64,000 nucleotides of DNA from Paenibacillus sp. PK3_47 (GTDB lineage Bacteria; Bacillota; Bacilli; Paenibacillales; Paenibacillaceae). The stretch is taken from positions 434,001-498,000 of the forward strand of contig NZ_CP026029.1 of NCBI RefSeq assembly GCF_023520895.1. Direction: 5' to 3'. A model generated the notes under the pieces. That model had not been told where the DNA came from. It did no database searches and worked only from the letters and a program-made list of their open reading frames with translations. Position numbers and translations under genes: made by a program. This document shows, piece after piece, positions 17,852 through 27,800 of the stretch (positions are counted from its first letter, which is position 1; the number at the start of each line of letters is the position of its first letter).

Positions 17852-18565
17852 TCATTCCCCGCCCTCTCCGGACGATTCCCGCTGTTTGCGGCTTAACAGC
17901 TTTCTCCACAGGGCCAGGCCGCCTTTAACACTGATGATGCGGCGGAGGAGCACCAAGCCCGAATATAGAACATAGGCCAAAGAGAGCTTACCGTTACACA
18001 CCAATACCGTTGAGAAGCAAAGGTCATCCTTGAACACGGGAGCAACAAACAGCCGTGGCGTATGCTGCAGCCGGACAAATTGTGAACCCCAGCCGACCAG
18101 AATCCACTTCATCCCCCACAATGCCCCCGCAGCAGTCGCCGTATACGCTGCATCACCCAGTGAGAAATCGGTAGACCAGTCGAGCTTTAAGATTTTGACG
18201 TTGGACATGAGCCCTTTAAGCCATTTTTTCAGCCCCCCGGTTGCCCGGATCGCCAGCTTGATATCAGTTGTCAAGTTCGTTAAAGTTTGTTTGTCAACAT
18301 GATTGACTTTATCATTATTCATTTTAAAAGGCGCCATCCCGCTTTCTTCCAGCTTCACCCGGATTCCCCGCTCTATGCCCTCATATACCATTTCAGGCAG
18401 CTCATAATGAAACTTTACCAGCCCAAACAGAGCCTTCAAGTCAAATTCAACCCGGTCATTCTTCCCGGTCCTGCGCACACGGAAATGAAAATGAATAGAG
18501 GAAGAAAGCACCAGTATAATTAGAAACAGCAGCAGCGCTAAAAGTATTGCAAGCCATAACTTCAC
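17852..18565 (-). CDS. ytfI: DUF2953 membrane-anchored protein (YtfI-like)
   Basis: 237 residues. A strong N-terminal helix (LWLAILLALLLFLIILVLSS) anchors a domain that starts FHFRVRRTGKNDRVEFDLKA, the DUF2953 pattern, and ends with a basic tail. Residues 140-165 (AYTATAAGALWGMKWILVGW) are also hydrophobic. The biochemical role is unknown. It precedes the gerW gene and may be expressed with it. Confidence 0.78.
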   Translation of the reverse strand: MKLWLAILLALLLFLIILVLSSSIHFHFRVRRTGKNDRVEFDLKALFGLVKFHYELPEMVYEGIERGIRVKLEESGMAPFKMNNDKVNHVDKQTLTNLTTDIKLAIRATGGLKKWLKGLMSNVKILKLDWSTDFSLGDAAYTATAAGALWGMKWILVGWGSQFVRLQHTPRLFVAPVFKDDLCFSTVLVCNGKLSLAYVLYSGLVLLRRIISVKGGLALWRKLLSRKQRESSGEGGE

Positions 18566-18651
18566 GCATTAACCTCCAAGCAGCCTTAATAGAGAACCTT
18601 GGATTAGTATGGCAATTTGGGCTGGAAAAAATTCGGCATATCGCAAAACAC

Positions 18652-18687
18652 GCAAAAAAAACCGCTGCCCCAAAAAGGAACAACGGT
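18652..18687 (-). terminator. Terminator after scpB
   Basis: On the minus strand ACCGTTGTTCC pairs with GGGGCAGCGGT (some G-U pairs) around a five-base loop and is followed by eight T. Confidence 0.75.
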
Positions 18688-18705
18688 ACTCCGGTCAAAA
18701 GAATG

Positions 18706-19308
18706 CTATGATGGCTCAACATCGTCAAACGTCATCTGGCTGTCCAGCTTGTTGAACAGCAGCTGTGTCTCTTCCTCCAGACTGTCAGAGGTATCAAAAT
18801 TCGACGGCTCCGGCAGCTCCTGCAGACTGGCCAGCCCGAAGCTGTCCAGAAAGGATTTGGTCGTTCCGTACAAAATCGGGCGGCCGACGGCTTCCGCACG
18901 TCCTACCTCCTGGATCAGATCCTTGTTGCTCAGCGTATGGATTGCCCTCTCGGATTTCACACCGCGGATCTCTTCAATCTCCACTCTGGTGATAGGCTGC
19001 CGGTAAGCTACAATGGCCAGCGTCTCCAGCGCCGCCTGTGAAAGCGAAGAGCGGGAAGGAGAATAGGCCAGCCGTTCAAAATAAGGCGCATGATCCGGCA
19101 GCGTAGCCAGCCTGTAATTACCGGCAATCTGCACCACCTGCAGGCCGCGGCCCTGCTGGGTGAAATCTTCCCTCAGCTCTTCCAGCGCCCTGCCGGCCAC
19201 ATCCGCCCGCTGCTCGGTAATTTCGGCAATCTGGCGTACAGACAATCCCTCATCACCCGACAGAAATAACAACCCTTCAATAATCGATTTCAGCGTTTTG
19301 TAATCCAC
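18706..19308 (-). CDS. scpB: Segregation and condensation protein B
   Basis: 200 residues. Two winged-helix domains; motifs LKSIIEGLLFLSGDEGLSVR and QAALETLAIVAYRQPITRVE followed by IEEIRGVKSERAIHTL are typical of ScpB. It forms the SMC condensin with ScpA and Smc, which compacts and separates chromosomes. The start is GTG 19308, lying 32 bases inside the end of scpA, so the two genes are coupled. Confidence 0.94.
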   Translation of the reverse strand: MDYKTLKSIIEGLLFLSGDEGLSVRQIAEITEQRADVAGRALEELREDFTQQGRGLQVVQIAGNYRLATLPDHAPYFERLAYSPSRSSLSQAALETLAIVAYRQPITRVEIEEIRGVKSERAIHTLSNKDLIQEVGRAEAVGRPILYGTTKSFLDSFGLASLQELPEPSNFDTSDSLEEETQLLFNKLDSQMTFDDVEPS

Positions 19309-20068
19309 TGAAGTTGTCCCCTCCTCTCCATTCCATCACGATATCCTCAAACAATTTCTCCTGATAGCAGAAAATAGCCTTCATCTTCATCAGCTCCAGG
19401 ATAGCCAGGAAGGTGGTCACAATTTCATGACGGGCCATTTCATCATGCAGCAGCGCCGAGAAGCGCAGCCGTCCGCCCATCCCTTTGCGCTGCAGTACAT
19501 CGGACACCTCGCGGATCCGGTCCTTGACCGAGACTTCATCGCGGGTAATCCGCTGGTAGGAGGTTCTTTGGGCCGCCTTGCTCAGTGCCTTGCGGAAAGC
19601 CGCGATCAGATCAGAGGCATGGAGCCCTTTTAACGTATTATCCAGCTGCACAGGTACAAAAGGGGCCAGATCCTCCGGTTCCTTCGTAAAAATCAGGCTG
19701 CGTTCGCTTTCCATATCCAGCAGCTGCACGGCAATGCTCTTGATCTTCCGGTATTCAATCAGCCGTTCTACCAGCTCCGCACGCGGATCATAGCCGTCAT
19801 CTTCGTAGTATTCAAAATCTTCAATTTCAATGACTGGCGGCTTCGGCAGCAGCAGCTTGCTCTTGATGGACAACAGGGTGGCGGCCATGACAAGAAATTC
19901 GCTGGTAATATCCAGTTCCAGCTCCTGCATGCTCTGCAGATATGCCATGTACTGTTCGGTGATCTCGCTGACCGGAATGTCCTGGATGTCGATTTCCGCC
20001 TTGTCAATTAAATGCAAGAGCAGATCGAGCGGACCTTCGAACGTCTCCAGCTTGTACAATACAGTCAC
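19277..20068 (-). CDS. scpA: Segregation and condensation protein A (kleisin)
   Basis: 263 residues. N-terminal YKLETFEGPLDLLLHLIDKA is the Smc neck-binding part, and the C-terminal winged helix (ATFLAILELMKMK-type, here TFLAILELMKMKAIFCYQE) binds the Smc head. It bridges the Smc dimer in the bacterial condensin. The open frame begins at 20122, but GTG 20068 is chosen because GGGAGGAA stands five to eight bases before it and it matches the family N terminus. Confidence 0.93.
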   Translation of the reverse strand: MTVLYKLETFEGPLDLLLHLIDKAEIDIQDIPVSEITEQYMAYLQSMQELELDITSEFLVMAATLLSIKSKLLLPKPPVIEIEDFEYYEDDGYDPRAELVERLIEYRKIKSIAVQLLDMESERSLIFTKEPEDLAPFVPVQLDNTLKGLHASDLIAAFRKALSKAAQRTSYQRITRDEVSVKDRIREVSDVLQRKGMGGRLRFSALLHDEMARHEIVTTFLAILELMKMKAIFCYQEKLFEDIVMEWRGGDNFSGLQNAEIDY

Positions 20069-20203
20069 GAGGGTTCCTCCCGTAAAAAAAGTAAAGTGCA
20101 GCGCCGCCAGGGCGCTACACAAGTAGAAAGGGTTTTATAGTCCATGCTTTCTTCTTATACTTATAAATAAGCACGAATATTGTCGTTTCGTCAAGAGGCT
20201 GTC

Positions 20204-20671
20204 TTATTTGAAGAGCTTGTTAAGGTTTGCCATTTCAATGGCAGCAGTAGCTGCATCCCAGCCCTTGTTGCCTGCTTTGGTTCCGGAACGTTCGATGGCC
20301 TGCTCAATATTCTCGGTCGTTACCACACCAAAGATCGTCGGAACTCCGGTTTTGAGATTGATCGCAGCCACCCCTTTGGCTACTTCATTGCAGACATAAT
20401 CATAATGGGTTGTAGATCCGCGGATCACAGTACCCAGGGTGATTACGGCATCATATTTGCCGCTTTCCGCCATTTTTTGGGCAATCAGCGGAATTTCGAA
20501 CACTCCCGGTACCCAGGCTACATCGACTTCATCGTCGGCTACACCGTGGCGTTTAAAAGCATCCAGTGCTCCGGACAGCAGCTTGCTGGTAATAAACTCA
20601 TTGAAACGTCCTACGACTACCCCGTATTTTAACCCTTCAGAAACTAAATGTCCTTCAAAATAATTCGGCAT
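20204..20671 (-). CDS. ribH: 6,7-dimethyl-8-ribityllumazine synthase
   Basis: 155 residues. Condenses the ribitylamino pyrimidinedione with dihydroxybutanone phosphate to form lumazine, and normally builds a 60-subunit capsid. Signature segments: [40 protein letters not shown] and [17 protein letters not shown], with the catalytic histidine in the last. ATG 20671 ([10 protein letters not shown]) gives the family length; ATG 20680 and TTG 20683 are possible earlier starts. It is the last gene of the rib operon; three copies of a 9-base repeat lie between it and ribBA. Confidence 0.94.
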   Translation of the reverse strand: MPNYFEGHLVSEGLKYGVVVGRFNEFITSKLLSGALDAFKRHGVADDEVDVAWVPGVFEIPLIAQKMAESGKYDAVITLGTVIRGSTTHYDYVCNEVAKGVAAINLKTGVPTIFGVVTTENIEQAIERSGTKAGNKGWDAATAAIEMANLNKLFK

Positions 20672-20690
20672 TCTCTTCATCAACCCTTCA

Positions 20691-20717
20691 TTAGTAAATT
20701 AGTAAATTAGTAAATCA
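20691..20717. repeat. Three 9-bp tandem repeats (TTAGTAAAT)
   Basis: The unit occurs three times without gaps in the ribBA-ribH spacer, just before the ribH ribosome-binding region. Confidence 0.7.
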
Positions 20718-20738
20718 AGTGAATCCGTTAAACAAAGT

Positions 20739-21992
20739 TTAAATCTTCGAATCCTCATTCTGTTCAATGCTGTCAAAAGTAAGCAGATGCCCCAGCTTCG
20801 ACTGCTTCGTATGCAGGTAATTCGTATTGTCCTTGTTCTCCGGCATTTGAATCGGCACACGCTCCACAATTTCAAGGCCGTAGCCTTCCAGTCCCTTGAT
20901 CTTGCGGGGGTTGTTGGTCAGCAGCTTGATTTTGGAAATGCCGAGGTCCTTCAGGATCTGTGCCCCGATGCCGTAATCACGGAGATCGGCGGGGAAGCCC
21001 AGCTTCAGGTTCGCATCCACAGTATCAAGCCCTTCTTCCTGAAGCTTGTAAGCCCGCAGCTTGTTGATCAGGCCGATGCCTCTGCCTTCCTGGCGCATAT
21101 AGAGCAGGACGCCTCTGCCGGCAGCTTCGATCTGGCGCAGCGCCGCTTCAAACTGCGGACCGCAGTCGCAGCGGTGGGAGTGGAATACATCTCCTGTAAG
21201 GCACTCGGAATGCACGCGTACTAGTACCGGCTCATCACCGGACAGATCGCCTTTGACCAAGGCTACATGCTCCTTATCGTCCACCTCATTCGTATAAGCG
21301 ACAGTCTGGAAGACGCCGAAATCGGTCGGCAGGTTCACAGACACCTCACGGGTAACCAGGTGCTCCTTCTCGTTGCGGTAATGGATGAGATCCTTGATGC
21401 TGATCAGCTTGAGGTCATGCTTTTTGGCGATCTCCACCAGATCCGGCAGACGGGCCATCGTACCGTCGGCCTTAACCACTTCACAGATCACGCCGGACGG
21501 GTAAGCGCCGCACATGCGGGCCAGATCGACAGCAGCTTCGGTATGTCCGGCACGGCGCAGCACTCCGCCTTTTTTGGCGATCAGCGGGAACATGTGGCCC
21601 GGTCTGCGGAAATCGGATGCTTTGGCGTTGGGGTCCATAATGGCTTTGATCGTCATGGAACGTTCAGCAGCAGAAATTCCGGTCGTAGTATCCTTATGGT
21701 CAATGGATACGGTAAAGGCGGTTCCATGGTAATCCGTATTCTGGCTCACCATTGGCTGCAGGTCCAGCTCCTCTGCCCGCTCCGCCGTGATCGGCAGGCA
21801 GACAAGGCCGCGCCCTTCCGTGATCATAAAGTTGATCACCTCCGGTGTGGCACGTTCGGCAAGTGCGATAAAGTCACCTTCATTCTCACGGTCTTCATCA
21901 TCGACAACAATAATCACCTTGCCGCGCATCAAATCATAGATGGCGTCTTCAACCCGGTCCAGGACGCTGTCCTGTTTGGCTTCTTGGCTCAT
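20739..21992 (-). CDS. ribBA: Bifunctional 3,4-dihydroxy-2-butanone-4-phosphate synthase / GTP cyclohydrolase II
   Basis: 417 residues. The N-terminal half (about 10-210) is RibB, with acidic metal-binding motif [14 protein letters not shown] and the segment [12 protein letters not shown]. The C-terminal half is RibA, with the zinc site in [19 protein letters not shown] and the active-site stretch [16 protein letters not shown]. It supplies both precursors of riboflavin. ATG 21992 is chosen because AAGGAGGA lies seven bases upstream; the open frame extends to 22028. Confidence 0.95.
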   Translation of the reverse strand: MSQEAKQDSVLDRVEDAIYDLMRGKVIIVVDDEDRENEGDFIALAERATPEVINFMITEGRGLVCLPITAERAEELDLQPMVSQNTDYHGTAFTVSIDHKDTTTGISAAERSMTIKAIMDPNAKASDFRRPGHMFPLIAKKGGVLRRAGHTEAAVDLARMCGAYPSGVICEVVKADGTMARLPDLVEIAKKHDLKLISIKDLIHYRNEKEHLVTREVSVNLPTDFGVFQTVAYTNEVDDKEHVALVKGDLSGDEPVLVRVHSECLTGDVFHSHRCDCGPQFEAALRQIEAAGRGVLLYMRQEGRGIGLINKLRAYKLQEEGLDTVDANLKLGFPADLRDYGIGAQILKDLGISKIKLLTNNPRKIKGLEGYGLEIVERVPIQMPENKDNTNYLHTKQSKLGHLLTFDSIEQNEDSKI

Positions 21993-22051
21993 TGTAACTG
22001 TCCTCCTTATCGCTTGCCCCCTATTCACGCAGGTACAAGCCTTCTAATAAT

Positions 22052-22720
22052 TTATACAAATCCGTTGGCCGCCAGAAAATCATGGCTGATCCGGGAGCTG
22101 CTCTCTTCTTCTCCGGCCCCGGAACGGGAACCGTAATGCAGCAGATGATCCACATATTTGCCGAGCACATCACATTCAATATTCACGCTGTCACCTGAAC
22201 GCTTATGGTTAAGCACCGTCTCACCAAGCGTGTGCGGAATAATGGAAACTGTGAACGCTGATGCACTGGTATTCACTACCGTAAGGCTGATGCCGTCAAT
22301 CGTAATGGAGCCTTTGGGAATAATGTACTTGAACAACGATCCGCGGTCCGGAACAATCTCGAACACTACTGCGTTCTGGTCCCGCTTGATACTGCGTATC
22401 TCTCCAGTCCCATCCACATGGCCCTGCACAATATGGCCGCCAAAACGCCCGCCTGCAGCCATCGCCCGTTCGAGGTTCATTTTGCTTCCGGTGCGCAGCT
22501 CCTTCAAATTGCTGTTGCGGTAGGTCTGCGGCATAACATCAACGGTAAAAGAATGGCTCCCGAGGGACGTAGCCGTCAGGCAGACACCGTTGACGGATAC
22601 GCTGTCGCCGATTTTGAGATCATCCATGATGACAGAGGCGCCGATATTCAGCACCATCATTTCGCCCCCGCTTGTAACGCCGCGGAGAACGCCAACCTCC
22701 TCTACCAGTCCGGTGAACAT
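22052..22720 (-). CDS. ribE: Riboflavin synthase alpha subunit
   Basis: 222 residues made of two similar barrels (about 1-95 and 98-190). Each carries the family pattern: MFTGLVEEVGVLRG with IGDSVSVNGVCLTAT, then GGRFGGHIVQGHVDGTGEI with ITIDGISLTVV. It dismutates two lumazines to riboflavin. The last 20 residues (SRSGAGEEESSSRISHDFLA) form a polar tail. It lies between ribD and ribBA, as in B. subtilis. Confidence 0.95.
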   Translation of the reverse strand: MFTGLVEEVGVLRGVTSGGEMMVLNIGASVIMDDLKIGDSVSVNGVCLTATSLGSHSFTVDVMPQTYRNSNLKELRTGSKMNLERAMAAGGRFGGHIVQGHVDGTGEIRSIKRDQNAVVFEIVPDRGSLFKYIIPKGSITIDGISLTVVNTSASAFTVSIIPHTLGETVLNHKRSGDSVNIECDVLGKYVDHLLHYGSRSGAGEEESSSRISHDFLAANGFV

Positions 22721-22753
22721 ACTATCCCCTCCTTAAAAATGGTTAGCTTCCGC

Positions 22754-23854
22754 CTAGCGGATCGGAGTACCGCTGATACACACATTATCCCCGAGCACTT
22801 CCACTTCCAATCCTTCCAGGGTAATAGCATCAGACATCTTCTCCACACCTTCAAACTCAAAGGTTCCGGCAGCAGCTGTTCCCCCTCCGACAAGCTTCGG
22901 AGCAAAGAACAGAATGACGCGGTCAACGAGCCCGCCTGCCAGCATGGCGCCGTTCAGTGTGCCGCCGCCTTCCAGCAGGATTGAACCGATCTCAAGCTCA
23001 CCCAGCGCGGTCATGGCAGCCTGCAAATCAACACGCGGCCCTGGACCGACGACTACAACCTGAACATCTGCACTTAGCAGCGCAGCATGTTTCTCCTGAT
23101 CCGCTGCTTCCGTTGTTATGACAACGGTTGGTGCCAGTCCGTCACTCACGACAGCGGACTCCAGCGGAATACGCAGGGAAGAGTCGACCACAATCCGGAT
23201 CGGATTGAACCCCGGCACCTGCATTCTTGTCGTCAGTGAAGGATTATCGGCAATAACTGTATTTACGCCGACCATAATTCCTTGATGACGGTGCCGCAGT
23301 GTATGTACGATCTCCCGGGCCTGCCCGTTTGATATCCACTTGCTGTCTCCGGTACGGGTGGCAATCTTACCATCCAGCGTACTTGCACTCTTCAGCGTGA
23401 CAAAAGGCTGCCTGGTCAGAATGTACTTGATGAATTTCTCATTCAGCCGCAAAGCCCGGCTGCGCAGCAGCCCTACCTCCACATCAATCCCCTGCTCGCG
23501 CAGCATGGCAATTCCCCTGCCAGCCACCTGCGGATTGGGGTCCTCACAGGCAACTACTACCCGCGCAACGCCCTCGTCAATCAGCCGCTGGCTGCAGGGT
23601 GGCGTTATCCCGTAATGGCTGCAGGGCTCAAGGGTTACGTATGCCGTACTGCCCTGCGCTTTACCTGCGGCCATATTCAGCGCATGCACTTCGGCGTGGC
23701 CTGTCCCGCGCTGCAGGTGGGTACCCAGGCCGATCATGGCCCCGTCCTTTACGACTACGCAGCCTACAACCGGATTAATGCCTGTCTGTCCTTGAGCACG
23801 CTCTGCCATATCCAGCGCCAGCGACATATAAAACTCATCGTTCATCGTATCCAT
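22754..23854 (-). CDS. ribD: Bifunctional riboflavin biosynthesis deaminase/reductase
   Basis: 366 residues. The N-terminal deaminase has the zinc site: histidine in GTGHAEVHALNMA and cysteines in TLEPCSHYGITPPC. The C-terminal reductase (about 150-366) has LKSASTLDGKIATRTGDSKW and LEGGGTLNGAML. It performs the second and third pyrimidine steps of riboflavin synthesis. The frame opens at 23932, but ATG 23854 follows GGGGG by five bases and begins the protein at the deaminase; the bases upstream form the riboswitch terminator. It is the first gene of the rib operon. Confidence 0.94.
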   Translation of the reverse strand: MDTMNDEFYMSLALDMAERAQGQTGINPVVGCVVVKDGAMIGLGTHLQRGTGHAEVHALNMAAGKAQGSTAYVTLEPCSHYGITPPCSQRLIDEGVARVVVACEDPNPQVAGRGIAMLREQGIDVEVGLLRSRALRLNEKFIKYILTRQPFVTLKSASTLDGKIATRTGDSKWISNGQAREIVHTLRHRHQGIMVGVNTVIADNPSLTTRMQVPGFNPIRIVVDSSLRIPLESAVVSDGLAPTVVITTEAADQEKHAALLSADVQVVVVGPGPRVDLQAAMTALGELEIGSILLEGGGTLNGAMLAGGLVDRVILFFAPKLVGGGTAAAGTFEFEGVEKMSDAITLEGLEVEVLGDNVCISGTPIR

Positions 23855-23896
23855 GATTTGCCCCCAATCTTTAGTGAAATTATTTCTGGTCCAAAC

Positions 23897-23940
23897 AGAA
23901 AAAACCCGTCTCAATCTCCAGGAGGAGTTCAAGACGGGAT
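23897..23940 (-). terminator. Riboswitch expression-platform terminator before ribD
   Basis: On the minus strand TCCCGTCTTGAACTCCT pairs with AGATTGAGACGGG and is followed by six T. It lies between the FMN aptamer and ribD, so transcription would stop when FMN binds. Confidence 0.85.
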
Positions 23941-24070
23941 ATACGAGAGTTTGCCGGCAGCACTAATAAAATGGTGCGTAAATAACATCACAATCCAAAG
24001 ATTGTGAAAGTTCGCACATAATATTCAAAAACACTGCAGTACGCCTGCCTGTATAAGCGCATGACGACGA

Positions 24071-24239
24071 TCTCTCCTTCTTCCATCCAGACTATACTGT
24101 CGGTCCCGGATTTGCACCGGGTCCACCGTCCATAAAGAAATTACGGAGCGGGTAGCGGACTAAGCTTAGCAGAGGGCATATTACAGCCCTTATGCACAGC
24201 ATCACCGCCGGTAGGGAATTACACCCTGCCCTGAAGGAT
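24071..24239 (-). promoter_or_regulatory. FMN riboswitch (RFN element) controlling the rib operon
   Basis: The minus strand shows the conserved RFN parts in order: CAGGGTGTAATTCCCTACCG, CGGTGAT, a variable arm (near 24110-24180), GGACCGACAGTATAGTCTGG and ATGGAAGAAGGAGA. It lies 217 bases upstream of the ribD start, with a terminator between. Confidence 0.95.
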
Positions 24240-24344
24240 TGATATATTCAGTTGACAATAATTTTGCCTACAACAAAATTATCACTTCACCATCATAATT
24301 GCAAGTGCATTTATGAAATTTACTTATTTTTTGTAACTTGCATA

Positions 24345-24740
24345 CTACCTTTCACCTTGTTTATCTGCCCGGAGCAAATCACGGATTTCAGTCAAAAGGG
24401 CCACTTCAGGTGCCGGTGCAGGTGTCTCGACAACCTCTACTTTCACTGTATCCTTATACCTGAATTTGCCGATCAGCCTTACAACCATGAAGATGGAAAA
24501 GGAAATGATAAAAAAATCAACCACAGACTGCAGGAACAGGCCATAGTTCAGATTCACATCCCCGTATACAAAAGACAGCCCTTTCAAATTAATCCCTCCG
24601 CTAAGCAAACCTACTAGCGGCATAATGATATCATTAACAAGCGAAGTGACGATTTTGCCGAAGGCCGCCCCGATGACGACTGCCACAGCAAGATCCAGCA
24701 CATTGCCCTTCATGGCAAAGCTTTTAAATTCTTTCCACAT
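24345..24740 (-). CDS. mscL: Large-conductance mechanosensitive channel
   Basis: 131 residues. The N-terminal helix and first membrane helix read [20 protein letters not shown] then [20 protein letters not shown], and the second membrane helix follows [21 protein letters not shown] short cytoplasmic helix ([12 protein letters not shown]) ends the protein. It opens under extreme membrane tension to release solutes on osmotic downshock. ATG 24740 has GGAGGG seven bases upstream; the longer open frame to 24860 is not used. Confidence 0.95.
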   Translation of the reverse strand: MWKEFKSFAMKGNVLDLAVAVVIGAAFGKIVTSLVNDIIMPLVGLLSGGINLKGLSFVYGDVNLNYGLFLQSVVDFFIISFSIFMVVRLIGKFRYKDTVKVEVVETPAPAPEVALLTEIRDLLRADKQGER

Positions 24741-24821
24741 TCTTCTTCCCTCCGGTACTTTAAAAGTTGAAGTTATTATAGCACCCATCCTGCAGATGAC
24801 CAAGCAGCGGTATAACTCACT

Positions 24822-24856
24822 AAAGAGCCCGCGGCATCCCTGCCGCGGGCTCTTCT
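24822..24856 (-). terminator. Terminator after the LPXTG surface protein gene
   Basis: AAGAGCCCGCGGCA pairs perfectly with TGCCGCGGGCTCTT around a four-base loop. Flanking A/T is present but short; it may work on both strands. Confidence 0.75.
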
Positions 24857-24892
24857 GCATCCGCTGATCTCTATCCGTTCAGCGGATGATTG

Positions 24893-27800
24893 CTATTCCT
24901 GTTTGTTGCCGCGTTTGAACACACGGCTGAGTATTACTCCGGCCAGAATCAAAGCCATACCGGTGAGGTAAATAGGCATCGGGCTGTTCTCGCCTGTCTG
25001 CGGCAGCATACCGCCTGCCTGGTTTGTTACTGTTCCTTGAGGGATGTCATCGTCCTCAATGTCCACTCCGCCTTGCGGAATGCCGTCATCTTCAATGTCA
25101 ACGCCACCCAGCGGGATATCGTCATCAGTTGCAATTTCTTCACCCGGTACAAGTGGTGTAGACGGCGTTACTGCCGGTGAAGGAGTGGCTGCCGGAACAG
25201 GTACGGCACCTCCCGGAATTTCATCGTCATCAACAATGACTCCCGGAACTACTGGCCCTGTTGTACCTGAAGTTGGAGTTCCGCCAGGAACACCTGGTGT
25301 TACCGGTGAAGTCGGCACCGGAGATGCCGTGGATGTTGCTACCGGGCCCTCTGTCGGAGCAGGAGTTACCGTTCCTCCTCCCGGAGACTCTGTAGGTGCT
25401 GCAGATTCTGTAGGCACCGGAGTAGGTGTTGTTGTAGGCACCGGCACCTCCTCTGCGTTAAGCACAGTCAGATTCACCCGGGCCGCGGAGCCGATTGTAA
25501 CCGGGTACTCTTTGCCGTCCAGCAGATATCCCTGAGGCGCTGCCTTCTCGATCAACACATACCCGCCAAGCCAGAGATTATTAAATACAGCACTGCCTTC
25601 TGCGTCTGTAGTAACGGTGTTAACCAACACACGCTCTGTACCATTCACACGGTACAGTTCAAAGACTGCACCCGCAAGCGGTCTATCCACATTTACAGCA
25701 TCAACCTTCTTGACGGCCAGCGATCCTCGTTCACCGCTGCCTGTACCCGAACCGCTGGATACGCCAACGATTACTTCTGTACTTGTATCCTTCTCCACAA
25801 GCACAGCATTGTTACCGCTGAAATTCACAGTATTAACCAGCTTATCACCGGTATTTGCAACAATCAGCGACTGATATTCCAGGATAAATGCAGTGCTTAT
25901 ATCCCGGGTGAAGCTCAATTCAAAGCTGCGGTTGCCCGCTGCATCAGTGATGAGGTTCAGTGTATAATCGATATCCTTAACCAGTTTCGGTCCGGATTTG
26001 GTAACTTCTCCGGCTGCGGAGACTGCAGTCGGGTACAGATGGAACGTATCCGGCAGAAGGATCTGGTTGGTGCTTGGAACGTCTACGATCTTGGCATCCT
26101 TAACAAAGGACTGCGTACGGTTAATTGCTATGCTCCAATTCACCTTGTCGCCGTTTTGCAGACCATTCTTGTAGATATACTCACCGCCGTGCCGGATCTC
26201 CAGGGTGGCCGTTAGATCCTTGGACACCTTCTTGGCGCCATCCCGCAGCTGCGCAGTATTGGTAATCATTTTATCTATAAGCTGGCCCGCAAGCGAGGTG
26301 TTGAACTCAATAAAATAAGGCTTATTAATAGCATCTGCAAATTCAACCTTCAATTCGTTGCTGCTGCTGACAGTATAGGTATAAGCTGTATTACTGATTT
26401 CAGATCCTTTTGTTGAGTTGCCTTTGGTGTCGATATTCATATCATAAATTTTGAGGGAACCCGGTACCAGCGTCTGTCCCGCAGTCAAAAGATCCGTCAA
26501 TACGGGATCAGCAATTTCCTTACCGTTATAGTTGGCACCCACAGTCCAGGTAATTTCTTTGGCTGCCGCATTGTAAGAACCAGTTTTGAATCCGTTCTTT
26601 TTCACTTCCGCGCGGGGAATGAATAATCCGTCAGCGTGCGTCCAGCGGGCAATGCCTTTGCTGTCAATCCAGTCAATCCGCGCCCGGTTGAGGAAATTGT
26701 CCGAACTTCCCGTCAGCCAGTCATTGCTGAACTGGGTCTGGTATGTGATCGTGTAATATCCGGAAATCGCTGAAGCGAACTTCACTGTGAAGCTTGCGTT
26801 AGGCTCCACTGGCGTTTTATAGTCCAGTGTGTATGCAGAGGAGTCCAGCACTTTCCCTTTGCTGTCTCTTACGACAATGGAATCCGGAACAAACTTCTGT
26901 CCTCCTGAAGGGAAGCTGTCAGTTACGACTACATTATCCATCGGGTAACCATCAAAGTTGAAGGTGATTTTCCAGTCTGTTGTTTTGTTCTTGTAGTCAA
27001 TCCCCGACAAGTTCTTATAGATAATAGCCGGACGTACAAGCTGCGTTGCACTGGATGAATAAGTGCCTTCTGTTACCGTGTTTGTAATAACAGTATCCTC
27101 GAATACACGGTCTGCAGCTTTAATTTTATATTCAATCCGGTAAGGCGAGGTCAGATCATTTGCGAACTGCAGTTTAAAGCCTTTTTTACCGGCTGCAGTA
27201 ATATCCGTTACGGAATAATCCGTATTCTCGGTAAGCGTCTGGCCCTTAACGGCATTTCCAGCTGAATTCAGGACTACCGGATAGACCTTCAGAGAACCTG
27301 CAATAAGCTCATGCGATTCATCGAAGAGATCTTCCAAAACAGCATTTACCTGTGGAATGGACTTGCTGTTGTAGTTATATTCAATAGCCCAGGAAACGGT
27401 CTGAGTGTTCCACTCGTAGCCGGCGGACATTTTTTTCAGTGTGCCTCCGCGCTCTACAGTCACCGTTGCCGAAGAACTGGCTGGTGTCCGGCCTTCACCT
27501 GTAAACGTGGCCGTATTGGTAAAGGTATGCTTAGTCTCCGAGGATATCGCCGTAGTGTATGCGATCCGGTAAGCGCTGCTGATTGCAGAATCGGTGAATC
27601 GAACCTGCAGCACACCATCACTCACCTCAGCGGTATACTTGCTGCTGTCAACAGGAGCACCCTGTACGACAGAACCGTCAAGCTGCACAGTCAGCGCATA
27701 TACGGCCAGGGTAACTGTACTGTCCATCGCCAGTCCTGCCGGAATCGGATCAGTTACTGCTGCGCCAGCTACTGTCTCCAGCTTCTTGTTCACATCAACT

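Noticed and set aside
25044..25535. 163-codon plus-strand frame rich in Ser, Thr and Gly
   Set aside because: It is the reverse of the Pro/Thr-rich stalk and acidic repeats of the LPXTG protein.
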